Positions 1 to 6,784 of a stretch of 19,739 bases of DNA are shown piece by piece. The notes beneath the pieces were generated by a model. The model saw nothing but the letters and a program-made list of their open reading frames with translations, had not been told where the DNA came from and ran no database searches. The position numbers and the translations under genes were made by a program. How positions within the stretch are numbered: position 1 is the stretch's first letter; each line of letters starts with the position of its first letter. The stretch lies in contig JBOGDQ010000180.1 in NCBI GenBank assembly GCA_050742975.1, positions 1-19,739 on the forward strand. Direction: 5' to 3'. This stretch comes from JBDTGE01 sp050742975 (GTDB lineage Bacteria; Actinomycetota; Actinomycetes; Mycobacteriales; Jatrophihabitantaceae).

Positions 1-101
1 CCGTCGCACCGTGCACCATGTCCGGTCGGATTACCGGTGCGGCCATACCCGGTCAGGCATGGCGGGTCCCTTTTGACCACTGCGAGGAGAGGGTTCAGTC
101 G

Positions 102-260
102 ATGCTGTGCGCCAAGTATCCGATTCAGAAACGCGCGCTCGACATCTACTCGCCGCTCCGTCGACGTGGCGCGCCGGCTCCCGCGAGTGCGTACGTCGAG
201 ATCGCTGTGACCGCGGGCGCGGAAGCCGTACCGCCATTTGTCGGAGAAGGATGGCAATGA
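102..260 (+). CDS. Possible small hypothetical protein (52 aa)
   Basis: A short open frame that starts with ATG eight bases after a GAGGAGAGGG Shine-Dalgarno-like run (84-93) and stops with TGA four bases before the preferred ATG of the VOC gene. That spacing would allow translational coupling. The 52-residue product has no motif I recognise, no signal peptide and no membrane segment. The frame stays open further upstream to position 18. What I see is only the ribosome site and spacing; it could equally be leader sequence or the remnant of a broken gene like others nearby. No function is proposed. Confidence 0.2.
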   Translation: MLCAKYPIQKRALDIYSPLRRRGAPAPASAYVEIAVTAGAEAVPPFVGEGWQ

Positions 261-264
261 GCTG

Positions 265-627
265 ATGGAGGTCGTAGGTCTGACAGTCGATCTTCCAGTG
301 CAGTCCCTCGACGCCGCGCGGCCCTTCTATGACGCTGTCATGGCCCGCCCGCCGGATCTCAACCCGGCAGGAACTGCCGAGTGGATCCTTCGCCGCGACC
401 CGGAGGTCGCTGTGCGGGTCGTTGAGACGGACGTCCCCGTCCTGTGTAGTGGCCGCTTGGGCATCGGCGTGGCTGATGTTGACGCCGAGCGTGCACGACT
501 GAGCACGCTTTTCGATCGTGTGCCCGACGTGCGACGCAAGCCGGGCGTGATCGCCACGCTGGAGCTCACGGACCCGAGCGGCAACCAGATCGTCCTTTGG
601 CAGGACCTGCTCCCTCGGCCGGAGTGA
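265..627 (+). CDS. VOC (glyoxalase/bleomycin-resistance fold) family protein
   Basis: A 120-residue protein of the vicinal-oxygen-chelate superfamily, whose members are small metalloenzymes or binding proteins (glyoxalase I, dioxygenases, drug-binding resistance proteins). The N-terminal beta strand reads MEVVGLTVDLPVQSLDAARP, followed by FYDAVM, the usual VOC helix ('a-R-FY'). The C-terminus carries the family's closing motif, a DPSGN turn followed by IVLWQD. One betaalphabetabetabeta half is clear, so the active unit is probably a dimer. The usual metal-binding His/Glu pattern is not obvious, so catalysis cannot be asserted. ATG 265 is preferred because the product then begins directly with the first strand, and GGAGAAGG lies at 243-250; a TTG at 238 would add nine residues. 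Substrate unknown. Confidence 0.8.
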   Translation: MEVVGLTVDLPVQSLDAARPFYDAVMARPPDLNPAGTAEWILRRDPEVAVRVVETDVPVLCSGRLGIGVADVDAERARLSTLFDRVPDVRRKPGVIATLELTDPSGNQIVLWQDLLPRPE

Positions 628-639
628 TCGCGTCGATCA
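625..639 (+). terminator. Short hairpin at the VOC stop codon
   Basis: TGATCG-CGT-CGATCA forms a perfect 6-bp stem with a 3-nt loop, and its first three bases are the VOC stop codon. It could help end or stabilise the VOC mRNA. The stem is short and has no U tract, so it is a weak call. The following 235 bases up to 874 show no gene. Confidence 0.25.
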
Positions 640-874
640 GAAGGCGGTAGTCAGTCGTCGTGGCGCAGTTGCGGCCACAGCTGAGCCCAGGGTCGGCGTG
701 GGTGCGTGCAGACCGAGATGGGCGCTCGGTTCTCCTGGCTGTCCAGGCCAGACGGGTTTGCACCGTTCCGGCCGGACGGCAGGTCGCGAACCACGCTGCG
801 AGTGTCGTCCGGTCGTACCCACGGTGACGATCGCCGGCTCGGCGTGTGAGTGAGTGACATTCGTTGATTGGCAT

Positions 875-1562
875 TCATGCCCTGTGGGGTTGCCAATCCA
901 GGTCGAGGTTGAGGTGGAGCGCTTGCTGGCCGTGGCGGTGAGATGGACTGCGCGCCCGGAACCGATACGTTCGATCCATCCCGCTTGGAAGTAGTGCTGG
1001 CATAGTGCGGCACCGCCGCTGCCGCCGAGGTGGTCGCGCCGTTCGGTCCAGTCCAGGCATGCGCGTGCAAAAGGTCGCCGGCGCGTACGCGCGCATGCCA
1101 GGTCCACCCCGATTGACTCGAGCCAATCAATGCCGGCAGAGGTGAACGCCCAGCCGGAACGGCGGCTGAGCAGGTTGCGGGCGAGCAGCGCGTCGGTGAC
1201 GGCCACGCGGAGCGCGCCGGCGAGATGGTCATAGCAGGTTCGCGCCCCGTGCCAGCGCGGCGTTCGTGGTGACCGCACGCAAATCACGCGGCGGGTCCGC
1301 CGGCGCGGGAGCTCGCGCGGCAAGGACTCGATCAGCTCGGCGACGTCATCATCGCCCAGGTGCTCGTACCGATGCCTGCCCTGGTGCTCCTCGCTGAGCA
1401 CGCCAGCGGCCACAAGCACGTGCAGGTGTTCACTGGCGGTCGAGCGGGCGATGCCTCGCCAGTTCGCCGGCGGTCCTGGCGCGTCCGTCGAGCAGCGCGA
1501 GACACATCGCCGCCCGGCTTCGGTCGGCGAACGCACCGGCCAGCCGGGCCAGGTCCGGTCAT
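875..1562 (-). pseudogene. ArsR-type winged-helix regulator, broken by several frameshifts
   Basis: On the minus strand the conserved parts of an ArsR-family repressor of about 230 residues can be followed in order but in changing frames. These are: DLARLAGAFADRSRA and MCLALLDGRARTAGELAR (N-terminal helices, after the ATG at 1562 and a one-base shift); then, after a shift near 1452, IARSTASEHLHVLVAAGVL (recognition helix) and EEHQGRHRYEHL (wing). PADPPRDLRAVTTNAALARG follows in another frame (about 1302 to 1242), then RTCYDHLAG and ACLDWTERRDHLGG. A final shift near 938 leads to LHLNLDLDWQPHRA and the stop at 875. Five frame changes and no in-frame stop within the conserved blocks are seen. 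A working repressor is not made unless these are sequencing errors. The nearby genes are intact, which favours true decay. Confidence 0.7.
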
Positions 1563-1588
1563 CGTCGAGGCGCGGGCCCTGCGGGTGC

Positions 1589-1843
1589 ATGCCAGCGACA
1601 GGCGACTCCGGCCTGAGGCCGGGCGAACTGCTCGAACAGGCGCTCGACGGCATGCTCGACGTGGGAGTCCTCGATGCGGCAGATCGCAACCACGCCGCCA
1701 CGAACGCCTGGGCCGCCGTGCACGGACTGTCGGGACTACTTCTCGGCCCCCTGGCCGGCCAGGCACCCTCAGCACGAGAAACGCTCATCGACGCGTTCCT
1801 GGACCTAGTCGGCCGAGGTCTGATCACACGCAGAACCATGTAG
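1589..1843 (+). pseudogene. C-terminal remnant of a TetR-family regulator
   Basis: The frame ending at TAG 1841-1843 encodes about 80 residues resembling the C-terminal ligand domain (WHG/TetR_C type) of TetR regulators: GELLEQALDGMLDVGVL, then AWAAVHGLSGLLLG, then ARETLIDAFLDLVGRGLI. The N-terminal DNA-binding helix-turn-helix is absent. Upstream, the same strand is taken up by the start of the minus-strand ArsR pseudogene, so the 5' half was lost by deletion or by insertion of foreign DNA. An ATG at 1589 happens to be in frame, but a protein lacking the HTH would not be a repressor. Assignment rests on the AWAAVHGL pattern and helix layout, so confidence is moderate. Confidence 0.6.
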
Positions 1844-2060
1844 ACCGGCCGAACGTACGGCTACGCCTTTGATCTTGGTGTCCGGGGTGAGTCGGCACCG
1901 AGTTGATCCGGTGGTGGATCGTTCACTGGCTGCGAAGATTTGCAACTCCCGGCGTCTGCCATCGGCAGCGCGCCTCATCGCGCCACGTTTCTCGCGCTAG
2001 CGCGTACTTGGGGTCGTGCTTCCGCCCGTCCGGGGTTGTGCCGTCGGTAAGTTGATCGAC

Positions 2061-2444
2061 ATGGAGTCCGATGAGTGGAGCGTCGAGCGGCATCTCGACG
2101 GAAAGCCGGCGAGCGCAGTCGCGCTGTACCAACGTTTCATCGCTCTCGTGGATGAATGCGGCCCGTTCACCTACCGCGTCACCAAGACGGCGATCACACT
2201 GAAGGGCACGCGCCGTGGCTTCGCCGGCGCCGTGCCGAAGGACCGCTCACTGGACGGCTACCTCGACCTACAGCGCGAGATTCATGACTCAGGCATCATG
2301 CGCGCCTCGCCATACACCAAGCGCCTGTTCGTGCACCACTTCCGTGTCACAGATCCCGGCCAACTCGACGACAGCTTCGCCAGTTGGGTACTGGAGGCCT
2401 ACGCCGTGGGTGCCGGTGCGCACGTGAATACGGACGCCGGATGA
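2061..2444 (+). CDS. DUF5655 domain-containing protein
   Basis: A 127-residue soluble protein that is DUF5655 over almost its full length. Recognisable family blocks are WSVERHLDGKPASAVALYQR near the N-terminus, CGPFTYRVTKTAITLKGTRR in the middle, then RGFAGA, LDGYLDLQRE, PYTKRLFVHHFRV and the closing WVLEAYAVGAGAH. The function of this domain is not established; it also occurs as the C-terminal part of longer proteins of unknown role. ATG 2061 is chosen because the conserved W-S-V-E-R block begins six residues later; in-frame codons back to 2016 would add a non-conserved extension. No strong Shine-Dalgarno is visible. The gene stands alone: 217 bases of gene-free DNA precede it. It looks intact, unlike the two regulators upstream. 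Confidence 0.85.
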   Translation: MESDEWSVERHLDGKPASAVALYQRFIALVDECGPFTYRVTKTAITLKGTRRGFAGAVPKDRSLDGYLDLQREIHDSGIMRASPYTKRLFVHHFRVTDPGQLDDSFASWVLEAYAVGAGAHVNTDAG

Positions 2445-2757
2445 CACGAGGACGGCCGACTCAAGCGCGATAGGCAAACGCCACCTCCCGTGCCCACACT
2501 CGGGCATCCAACGAAGATCGAGCAGCGTCAACCATCCTGGCCGTGTCACTCGCGGATGACGAGCGGGCAGCCGGTGACGGATATGCGCAGCACTTGGCGC
2601 GCCCACCCGCGAACCCCATCAATTGCGACGCGATGGTGCACAATGACGTCACTGCTATCGACCTCTACCGGAAGGCAGCGCGTCGGGGCCCCCGCCCCGA
2701 ACCTCAGGCTGGTGAGCTCACCGAGCAGGAAGCGTTCCGACCAAGCCAAGCCCCATA
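2445..2757. other. Gene-free stretch between DUF5655 and the toxin-antitoxin operon
   Basis: No convincing gene. A frame starting at GTG 2543 and ending at TAG 2758 would give 71 residues, ending just where the toxin-antitoxin operator begins. It has no Shine-Dalgarno and no recognisable motif, though the translation looks protein-like in places (VHNDVTAIDLYRKAARRG). It may be a remnant. Confidence 0.3.
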
Positions 2758-2779
2758 GTGATATCATCAGCGTGATATC
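2758..2779 (+). promoter_or_regulatory. Probable autoregulatory operator of the toxin-antitoxin operon
   Basis: GTGATATC occurs at 2758-2765 and again at 2772-2779, 14 bases apart, and each copy contains the palindrome GATATC. The pair lies 15 bases upstream of the antitoxin start and just before its Shine-Dalgarno. Ribbon-helix-helix antitoxins of the FitA/VapB type are known to bind such short repeated palindromes and repress their own operon. TATCAT within the first copy (2762-2767) could also act as a -10 element. The operator role is inferred. Confidence 0.5.
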
Positions 2780-2794
2780 GGAGGTGACCCACCC

Positions 2795-3022
2795 GTGGAG
2801 CAAATTTTGATCCGTAACCTTCCCGCCGGAACCAAGGCCGCGCTTCGCGTACGCGCCGAGCAGCGTCACCGGTCGGTCGAGGCAGAGGCACGCGATGTAC
2901 TAACCAGAGCCCTTGAGTGTGACCCCGTCACGATTATCGACCTGCTGAGCACGGACGAGGGCACCGAGATCGAGTTCGAGCCTGAGCGCCTGGGTCTGAC
3001 CGCGCGCACTGCGGAGCTGTGA
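2795..3022 (+). CDS. vapB: FitA/VapB-type antitoxin, ribbon-helix-helix
   Basis: A 75-residue antitoxin. Residues 1-10 (MEQILIRNLP) form the DNA-contacting beta strand of a ribbon-helix-helix fold. Two helices follow, containing TKAALRVRAEQRHRSVEAEA and ARDVLTRAL, the layout of FitA-like proteins ('I-R-x-L ... K-x-x-L-R-x-R-A ... S-x-E-x-E-x-R'). The C-terminal tail is acidic (DEGTEIEFEPE) and would wrap around the toxin's active site. Known role of the family: neutralise the cognate PIN-domain RNase and repress the operon as a complex. The start is GTG 2795, seven bases after a strong GGAGGTGA (2780-2787). Its TGA overlaps the toxin's GTG start as GTGA, so the two are translationally coupled. 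Intact. Confidence 0.9.
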   Translation: MEQILIRNLPAGTKAALRVRAEQRHRSVEAEARDVLTRALECDPVTIIDLLSTDEGTEIEFEPERLGLTARTAEL

Positions 3023-3450
3023 AATATCTCTTGGACACCAACGTGGTGTCCGCGCTGCGAGTTCGAGGACGCAACCGACCGGTCGAGGCCTGGGCGGCTT
3101 TCATCCCGCTGGCCGACCAGTTCGTCGCGGCCACGACCGTCGCCGAGATCGAGCGTGGAGTCATTGCCAAGGAGCGATCCGACGCCGAGCAAGGGAGGAT
3201 CTTGCGTCGCTGGTTCGACGACCACGTCTTGCCCACGTTTGCCGACCGGGTACTGCCGTTCGACCTGCTGGCCGCGCGGATCCTCGCGGCGTACCGAGTT
3301 CCCGAGCATGCGCCGTTCGACGACGCCCTCACTGCCGCCGTCGGACAGTCCGCCCAGATGACGGTGGTGACGCGGAACACCAAGCACTTCGAACCGCTCG
3401 GCGTGCCATGCCTCAATCCGTGGGAAGCGAATTCGACGACCGCACCCTGA
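3019..3450 (+). CDS. vapC: FitB/VapC-type PIN-domain toxin
   Basis: A 143-residue PIN-domain protein, expected to be an Mg2+-dependent endoribonuclease held inactive by the upstream antitoxin. It opens MKYLLDTNVVSAL, with the first catalytic aspartate D6. E43 lies in AEIERG, and D102 in FDDALTAAV is the third acidic residue. The closing motif VTRNTKHFEPLG has N120 and H123 where many VapC proteins have N and D, then LNPW as usual for FitB-like members. Length fits the family. The GTG start at 3019 overlaps the antitoxin stop by four bases. Target RNA cannot be told; initiator tRNA or rRNA cleavage is known for other VapCs. Confidence 0.9.
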   Translation: MKYLLDTNVVSALRVRGRNRPVEAWAAFIPLADQFVAATTVAEIERGVIAKERSDAEQGRILRRWFDDHVLPTFADRVLPFDLLAARILAAYRVPEHAPFDDALTAAVGQSAQMTVVTRNTKHFEPLGVPCLNPWEANSTTAP

Positions 3451-3774
3451 CCCCAAACGCGCAGCTTCGTGGCGCGCCCCGTCGCTGAGGACGCAATCGT
3501 CGCCCGACCGCACCGGACAGTGATCCGCAGCGGGGCGGGCCAGCTCGCAGCTTCGGCCGGATGAATGCCACCATGCCGTTGGCGGTGTTGGAGCTAGCGG
3601 GCTTGGCGCTGACCCTTCGATTCCGCCACGGGCGATCGGCGGCATGTTCAGCGCCGGATCGTTCACCTGGACGGCGAGCGATCCGACTGACGGGTCGCTT
3701 TCGCGACCATCATCTGCAGCCCCCGGCCGAATCAAGGAACAACGCCCACGCGGGCCACGTGATCGCTGCAACTG
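3451..3774. other. Gene-free stretch after the toxin gene
   Basis: About 320 bases between the toxin stop and the end of the minus-strand gene fragment. Open frames exist on both strands, but none has a ribosome site or recognisable sequence. I see no clear terminator or repeat. Confidence 0.4.
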
Positions 3775-4112
3775 CTACAGATACGCCGACCCGTCGCCTG
3801 CCACCGTGCCCGACACCGGCCGCGCCGTGGCGCCCTGCTGCTCGCTCGCCGTCGACGAACCGTTCTGCAGGTAGGCGGTCCCCCGTGCAACATCTGTTGC
3901 GCTGAGAAGTCCGGACGCCGCGAGTTCGCGCAGGCCTGCCGCTGTGAGCTGCTGCTGGGCCGCGATATAACCCGACATGTCCCGTTGGGACAGCACCACC
4001 GCCGCCAACGGGAACGGGCCGCTGTCAGCGGTCGGCGGCCAGTTGAAGTCGTAGCCGACCGCCGCCCGCAGGGCCTTGAGCTGCTGACCGGGTAGCGGGC
4101 CGTACGCGGACG
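3775..4112 (-). pseudogene. C-terminal fragment of an unrecognised gene
   Basis: On the minus strand a frame of about 112 residues runs from the junction with the RibD-type fragment to TAG at 3775. It contains YGPLPGQQLKALRAAVGYDF, then NWPPTADSGPFPLAAVVLSQ, RDMSGYIAAQQQLTAAGLRE and a low-complexity Ser/Thr/Gly/Ala tail ending GDGSAYL. It has no start codon of its own near the junction. An internal ATG at 4008 exists, but the protein-like pattern continues upstream of it. I do not recognise the family. The conserved-looking WPPTADSGPF segment and disordered tail suggest the end of a secreted or surface protein, but this is a guess. Confidence 0.45.
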
Positions 4113-4379
4113 CACGAAGATCGGGACGCCATGGTGATCACCTCCCCAGTGATCGACCTGCTCGGCAGTCCGCCGTCCTACGAGGACCGCCCCGGTCGCG
4201 TTGATCTCGTCGATCAACTCCCCGGCCGGACCGGGCGGCCGGCCGATCTCCCCCGCCGGAGTGACGAACCAATCGTGCAGCCGCATGAAGCCGTCGCCGC
4301 CGGGGTTACCCCGATCGTCGTTCGGACCCGCGATGTACCCGTCGAGGGACATCGACATGTAGAGCACCGATGAGGACAT
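4113..4379 (-). pseudogene. 5' fragment of a RibD C-terminal-type dihydrofolate reductase family gene
   Basis: The minus-strand frame from ATG 4379 encodes the N-terminal ~89 residues of a RibD_C/dihydrofolate-reductase-fold protein (normally about 180-200 residues): MSSSVLYMSMSLDGYIAGPN, then LHDWFV, GAVLVGRRTAEQVDHWGG and HHGVPIFV. An AAGGAG ribosome site lies seven bases before the ATG, so the 5' end is original. After VPIFV the expected sequence (THRPPG-like) is replaced by unrelated sequence, and the frame runs on only as nonsense. Family members are NADPH-dependent reductases of largely unknown substrate. With the C-terminal half missing it is very likely inactive. Confidence 0.7.
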
Positions 4380-4631
4380 GAGCCCGCTCCTTGCCTTCGG
4401 CATCAGCTGCGACCTGTACGCACAGCGGGTTGCCTGAGGCACGGCGATGAACGCCTATGAGTTCACCCAGCGTGATCAGGGGTGTCGTCGCGAATCGTGA
4501 GCGGGAATGTCGGGTTTCGGGCACTCTGCGGCGCGGGTCGTTCGTGATGTTGAGAGGGGCGGCAGAGGCTTCCCGCAGACGATCACCGCACCGTCGGCCC
4601 GAGGTGGGCCGCACTCCCGGATCGGTGCTCG

Positions 4632-5561
4632 ATGAGATCGTCATTCAGGCGGGCGCTGACAGGCGCAGCGCGAGGATGGCTGTGCCCGTTTGTCCTTATC
4701 ACGCTGGCTGTTTTCGCCTCGACGCCGGAGTTGGAGCTGGCGAGCGGGGCCGCCGGCGTCCCCTCCGGAATCACTGCCGGCCCGTGGACGCTGCGCAGCT
4801 CGCAGACGATGGACAACGACAACGCCGACCAGGGGGTCGCGACCGTCAGCGAACCGAACGGGACATCGAAGATCGTGACCAGGGGTGGCGCAAGCGTCAG
4901 CCCGCGGCTACGGCGCCAGGGATGGGTCCACATCGGCGACCCCGACTCCTACCGCGGGTATCTGCTCGATGCCTACCAGGGCCGCGCGGGCGCGAACGCC
5001 AAGCTGTTCGTCCTCACCGCACCGGACGGTCGACAGCGCTACTACGTACACCCGCTCGCCCGCGGGGAGTCCTACAACAACTCGTTCGCCGCGATCGCGC
5101 CCGGCGGTCGCTGGTTCGTGTCCGGCGAGTGGGGCACGGTGCGGCGCCTGCTGCTCTTCCGCCTGCCCGGCTTCGACGCCCCCGCGGCGCTCTCGCGCGA
5201 CCTGCAGCTGTCCGGTGCGATCACGCTGACGCGACCCATGCGCGACGTGCAGGGCTGCGCCTTCAACGCCCCGACCGCGATGGTGTGTGCCACCGACGAT
5301 CCGGGGACCGACCTGTACGGCGTCCCCAGGCAGCTGCTGGCCGTCCGCCTCGCCCGTCCGCCGCGCGCCGGCACCGTCGACGCGAGCGTGTCGCTGCTGG
5401 GCGCGGTCCCCCAGCTGAGCAGCTGTCTCGGCCCGAGCGAGACCGAGGGTCTGGACATCCACGGATCCCGGCTGCTCGTCGCCGCGGTGTCCTCGTGCCG
5501 GAACTCGACGACCCTCTACTCCTACTACCGGGGGGACCGCTCGTCAGCCGGAGGGTCCTAG
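4632..5561 (+). CDS. Secreted hypothetical protein, probable beta-rich fold
   Basis: A 309-residue protein with an N-terminal export signal: arginines at R2, R6, R7 and R15, then a hydrophobic core (WLCPFVLITLAVFAS), then an Ala/Gly cleavage region near residue 42. The mature part is rich in strands and aromatic residues, with blocks WVHIGDPDSYRGYLLDAYQG, RYYVHPLARGESYNNSF and GGRWFVSGEWGTVRRLLLFR. It has four cysteines (in GCAF, VCAT, SSCLG and SSCRN) that could form two disulfides outside the cell. It resembles conserved secreted actinobacterial proteins of unknown function; no catalytic motif is seen. It lies upstream of the glycosyltransferases in the same orientation but is separated by a strong hairpin, so it may be its own unit. 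The start has only a weak ribosome site. Confidence 0.7.
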   Translation: MRSSFRRALTGAARGWLCPFVLITLAVFASTPELELASGAAGVPSGITAGPWTLRSSQTMDNDNADQGVATVSEPNGTSKIVTRGGASVSPRLRRQGWVHIGDPDSYRGYLLDAYQGRAGANAKLFVLTAPDGRQRYYVHPLARGESYNNSFAAIAPGGRWFVSGEWGTVRRLLLFRLPGFDAPAALSRDLQLSGAITLTRPMRDVQGCAFNAPTAMVCATDDPGTDLYGVPRQLLAVRLARPPRAGTVDASVSLLGAVPQLSSCLGPSETEGLDIHGSRLLVAAVSSCRNSTTLYSYYRGDRSSAGGS

Positions 5562-5579
5562 ACTCGCGCTCGCCGGGCA

Positions 5580-5606
5580 GGTCCTGCCGACGCGGACGGC
5601 AGGACC
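5580..5606 (+). terminator. Perfect 10-bp hairpin between the secreted protein and glycosyltransferase genes
   Basis: GGTCCTGCCG (5580-5589), a 7-nt loop, and CGGCAGGACC (5597-5606) pair perfectly. The hairpin lies 18 bases after the stop of the secreted-protein gene and 25 bases before the glycosyltransferase start. It may terminate the first gene or act as a leader hairpin for the second. No U tract follows, as is common in high-GC actinobacteria. Confidence 0.55.
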
Positions 5607-5631
5607 GCAGCCATCATCGAAGGTGAGAACC

Positions 5632-6696
5632 GTGAACCATCCTGGTCAATCGGTGTCCGGATCGGCGACCGGACAGTCGCAGCCGGACGGCCACCAGCCA
5701 CTGTTCAGCATCGTGCTGCCGGTGTTCGACGTCGTGGACTTCCTGCCGGCGTGTATCGACTCGATCCTGGGACAGTCCAACCCGGACTTCGAGATCGTCG
5801 CGGTTGACGATGCGTCGACGGACGGCAGCGCAGCGGTGCTCGACTCGTACGCGGCGCGCGACCCCCGGCTCACCACGGTGCATCTTGCATCGAATGTCGG
5901 CCTGGGCGGTGCGCGCAGCATCGGCATCGAACGGGCTCGCGGTGCGTACCTGCTGTTCGCGGACGCCGACGACCTGCTCGCCGACGCCGCGCTCGACGCG
6001 ATCGCCGATCGCATCGCACGGACCGACTCGCCCGACGTCGTGCTGTTCGGGTTCGCACGCACCTACGACGACGGGACGGTCGTCGCGGACGTCAGTGCCC
6101 GGTGGCTCGCGCCCGCGGCGGTCCTGCGCGCACGGGAGCGGCCCGAGCTGCTGGAGGTGTTTCCGTCGGCGTGGAACAAGGCGTACCGGCGTACCTACGT
6201 GCTCGAGCACGGGTTCCGGTTCCCCGACGGGTACTACGAGGACCTTGCCTGGACCTACCCGGTGCTCATGACGGCCGACCCGCTCGCCACCCTCGAGCGG
6301 GTCTGCTATCTGTACAGGCAGCGGGCAACCGGCAACATCCTGAGCACATCAGGGCAGCGTCACCTGGACCTGTTCGCGCAGTACGAGCGGGTGTTCGCCT
6401 ACCTCGACAGCCATCCGGAGCTGGAGTGGTGGCGGCCGCGGCTGGTTGATCGAATCACCCGGCACGTGCCCGCCGTGCTCGAAGAAGCCGGCCGGATCCC
6501 GCCCGGGTTCCGGCGCGAGTTCTTCCACGCCGCCTCGGCCGCGTTCCGCCGGCACCGCCCGCGCGGCTACCTGCCCAGCGGCGGCGTCGGGGCGAAGCTC
6601 AAAGTCCTGCTGATCGAGCGCGACGGCTATCGCCTGTTCCGCGCTGCTCAGCTGGCCAACGTCCTTACCCGCAAGGTGCGGCGCAGCAGACCCTGA
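5632..6696 (+). CDS. Family 2 glycosyltransferase (GT-A fold)
   Basis: A 354-residue inverting glycosyltransferase that would move a sugar from a nucleotide donor to a growing surface glycan at the inner face of the membrane. The GT2 domain spans about residues 24-225: FSIVLPVFDVVDFLPACIDS, the donor-site aspartates in VAVDDASTDGS (D59, D60), NVGLGGARSIGIERARG, and the metal-binding DAD motif at D111-D113 in LLFADADD. Later, YYEDLAWTYPVL is the acceptor-side ED motif, and YLYRQRATGN is typical of enzymes in teichoic-acid-like clusters. No membrane segment. GTG 5632 is chosen because GAAGGTGAG (5619-5627) is correctly spaced; GTG 5623 lies inside that site. Donor and acceptor are unknown. Confidence 0.88.
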   Translation: MNHPGQSVSGSATGQSQPDGHQPLFSIVLPVFDVVDFLPACIDSILGQSNPDFEIVAVDDASTDGSAAVLDSYAARDPRLTTVHLASNVGLGGARSIGIERARGAYLLFADADDLLADAALDAIADRIARTDSPDVVLFGFARTYDDGTVVADVSARWLAPAAVLRARERPELLEVFPSAWNKAYRRTYVLEHGFRFPDGYYEDLAWTYPVLMTADPLATLERVCYLYRQRATGNILSTSGQRHLDLFAQYERVFAYLDSHPELEWWRPRLVDRITRHVPAVLEEAGRIPPGFRREFFHAASAAFRRHRPRGYLPSGGVGAKLKVLLIERDGYRLFRAAQLANVLTRKVRRSRP

Positions 6697-6720
6697 CCGC
6701 CAGGCGATCGACCGTGGCGG
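6697..6720 (+). terminator. Weak hairpin after the first glycosyltransferase
   Basis: CCGCCA (6697-6702) pairs with TGGCGG (6715-6720) around a 12-nt loop directly after the TGA stop. It is a possible terminator or mRNA end protector; the long loop makes it uncertain. Confidence 0.25.
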
Positions 6721-6784
6721 CCACACAGGCTGCGCAGCGGAACAAGAGAGAATACGCAGCGTAACGATAGCTACCGTCCGGCGC

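Noticed and set aside
637..1839. A 400-codon open frame on the minus strand
   Set aside because: Only parts of it match an ArsR regulator; the conserved blocks before, within and after it lie in other frames. It is a composite of a frameshifted pseudogene and non-coding flanks, not one gene.
2543..2758. Possible 71-aa gene before the toxin-antitoxin operon
   Set aside because: No ribosome site and no recognised motif; its end overlaps the probable operator. Left as unannotated remnant.
4457..5626. A 389-codon open frame overlapping the secreted-protein gene
   Set aside because: Arg-rich translation without signal peptide or motif; the overlapping frame from 4632 has a signal peptide and protein-like composition.
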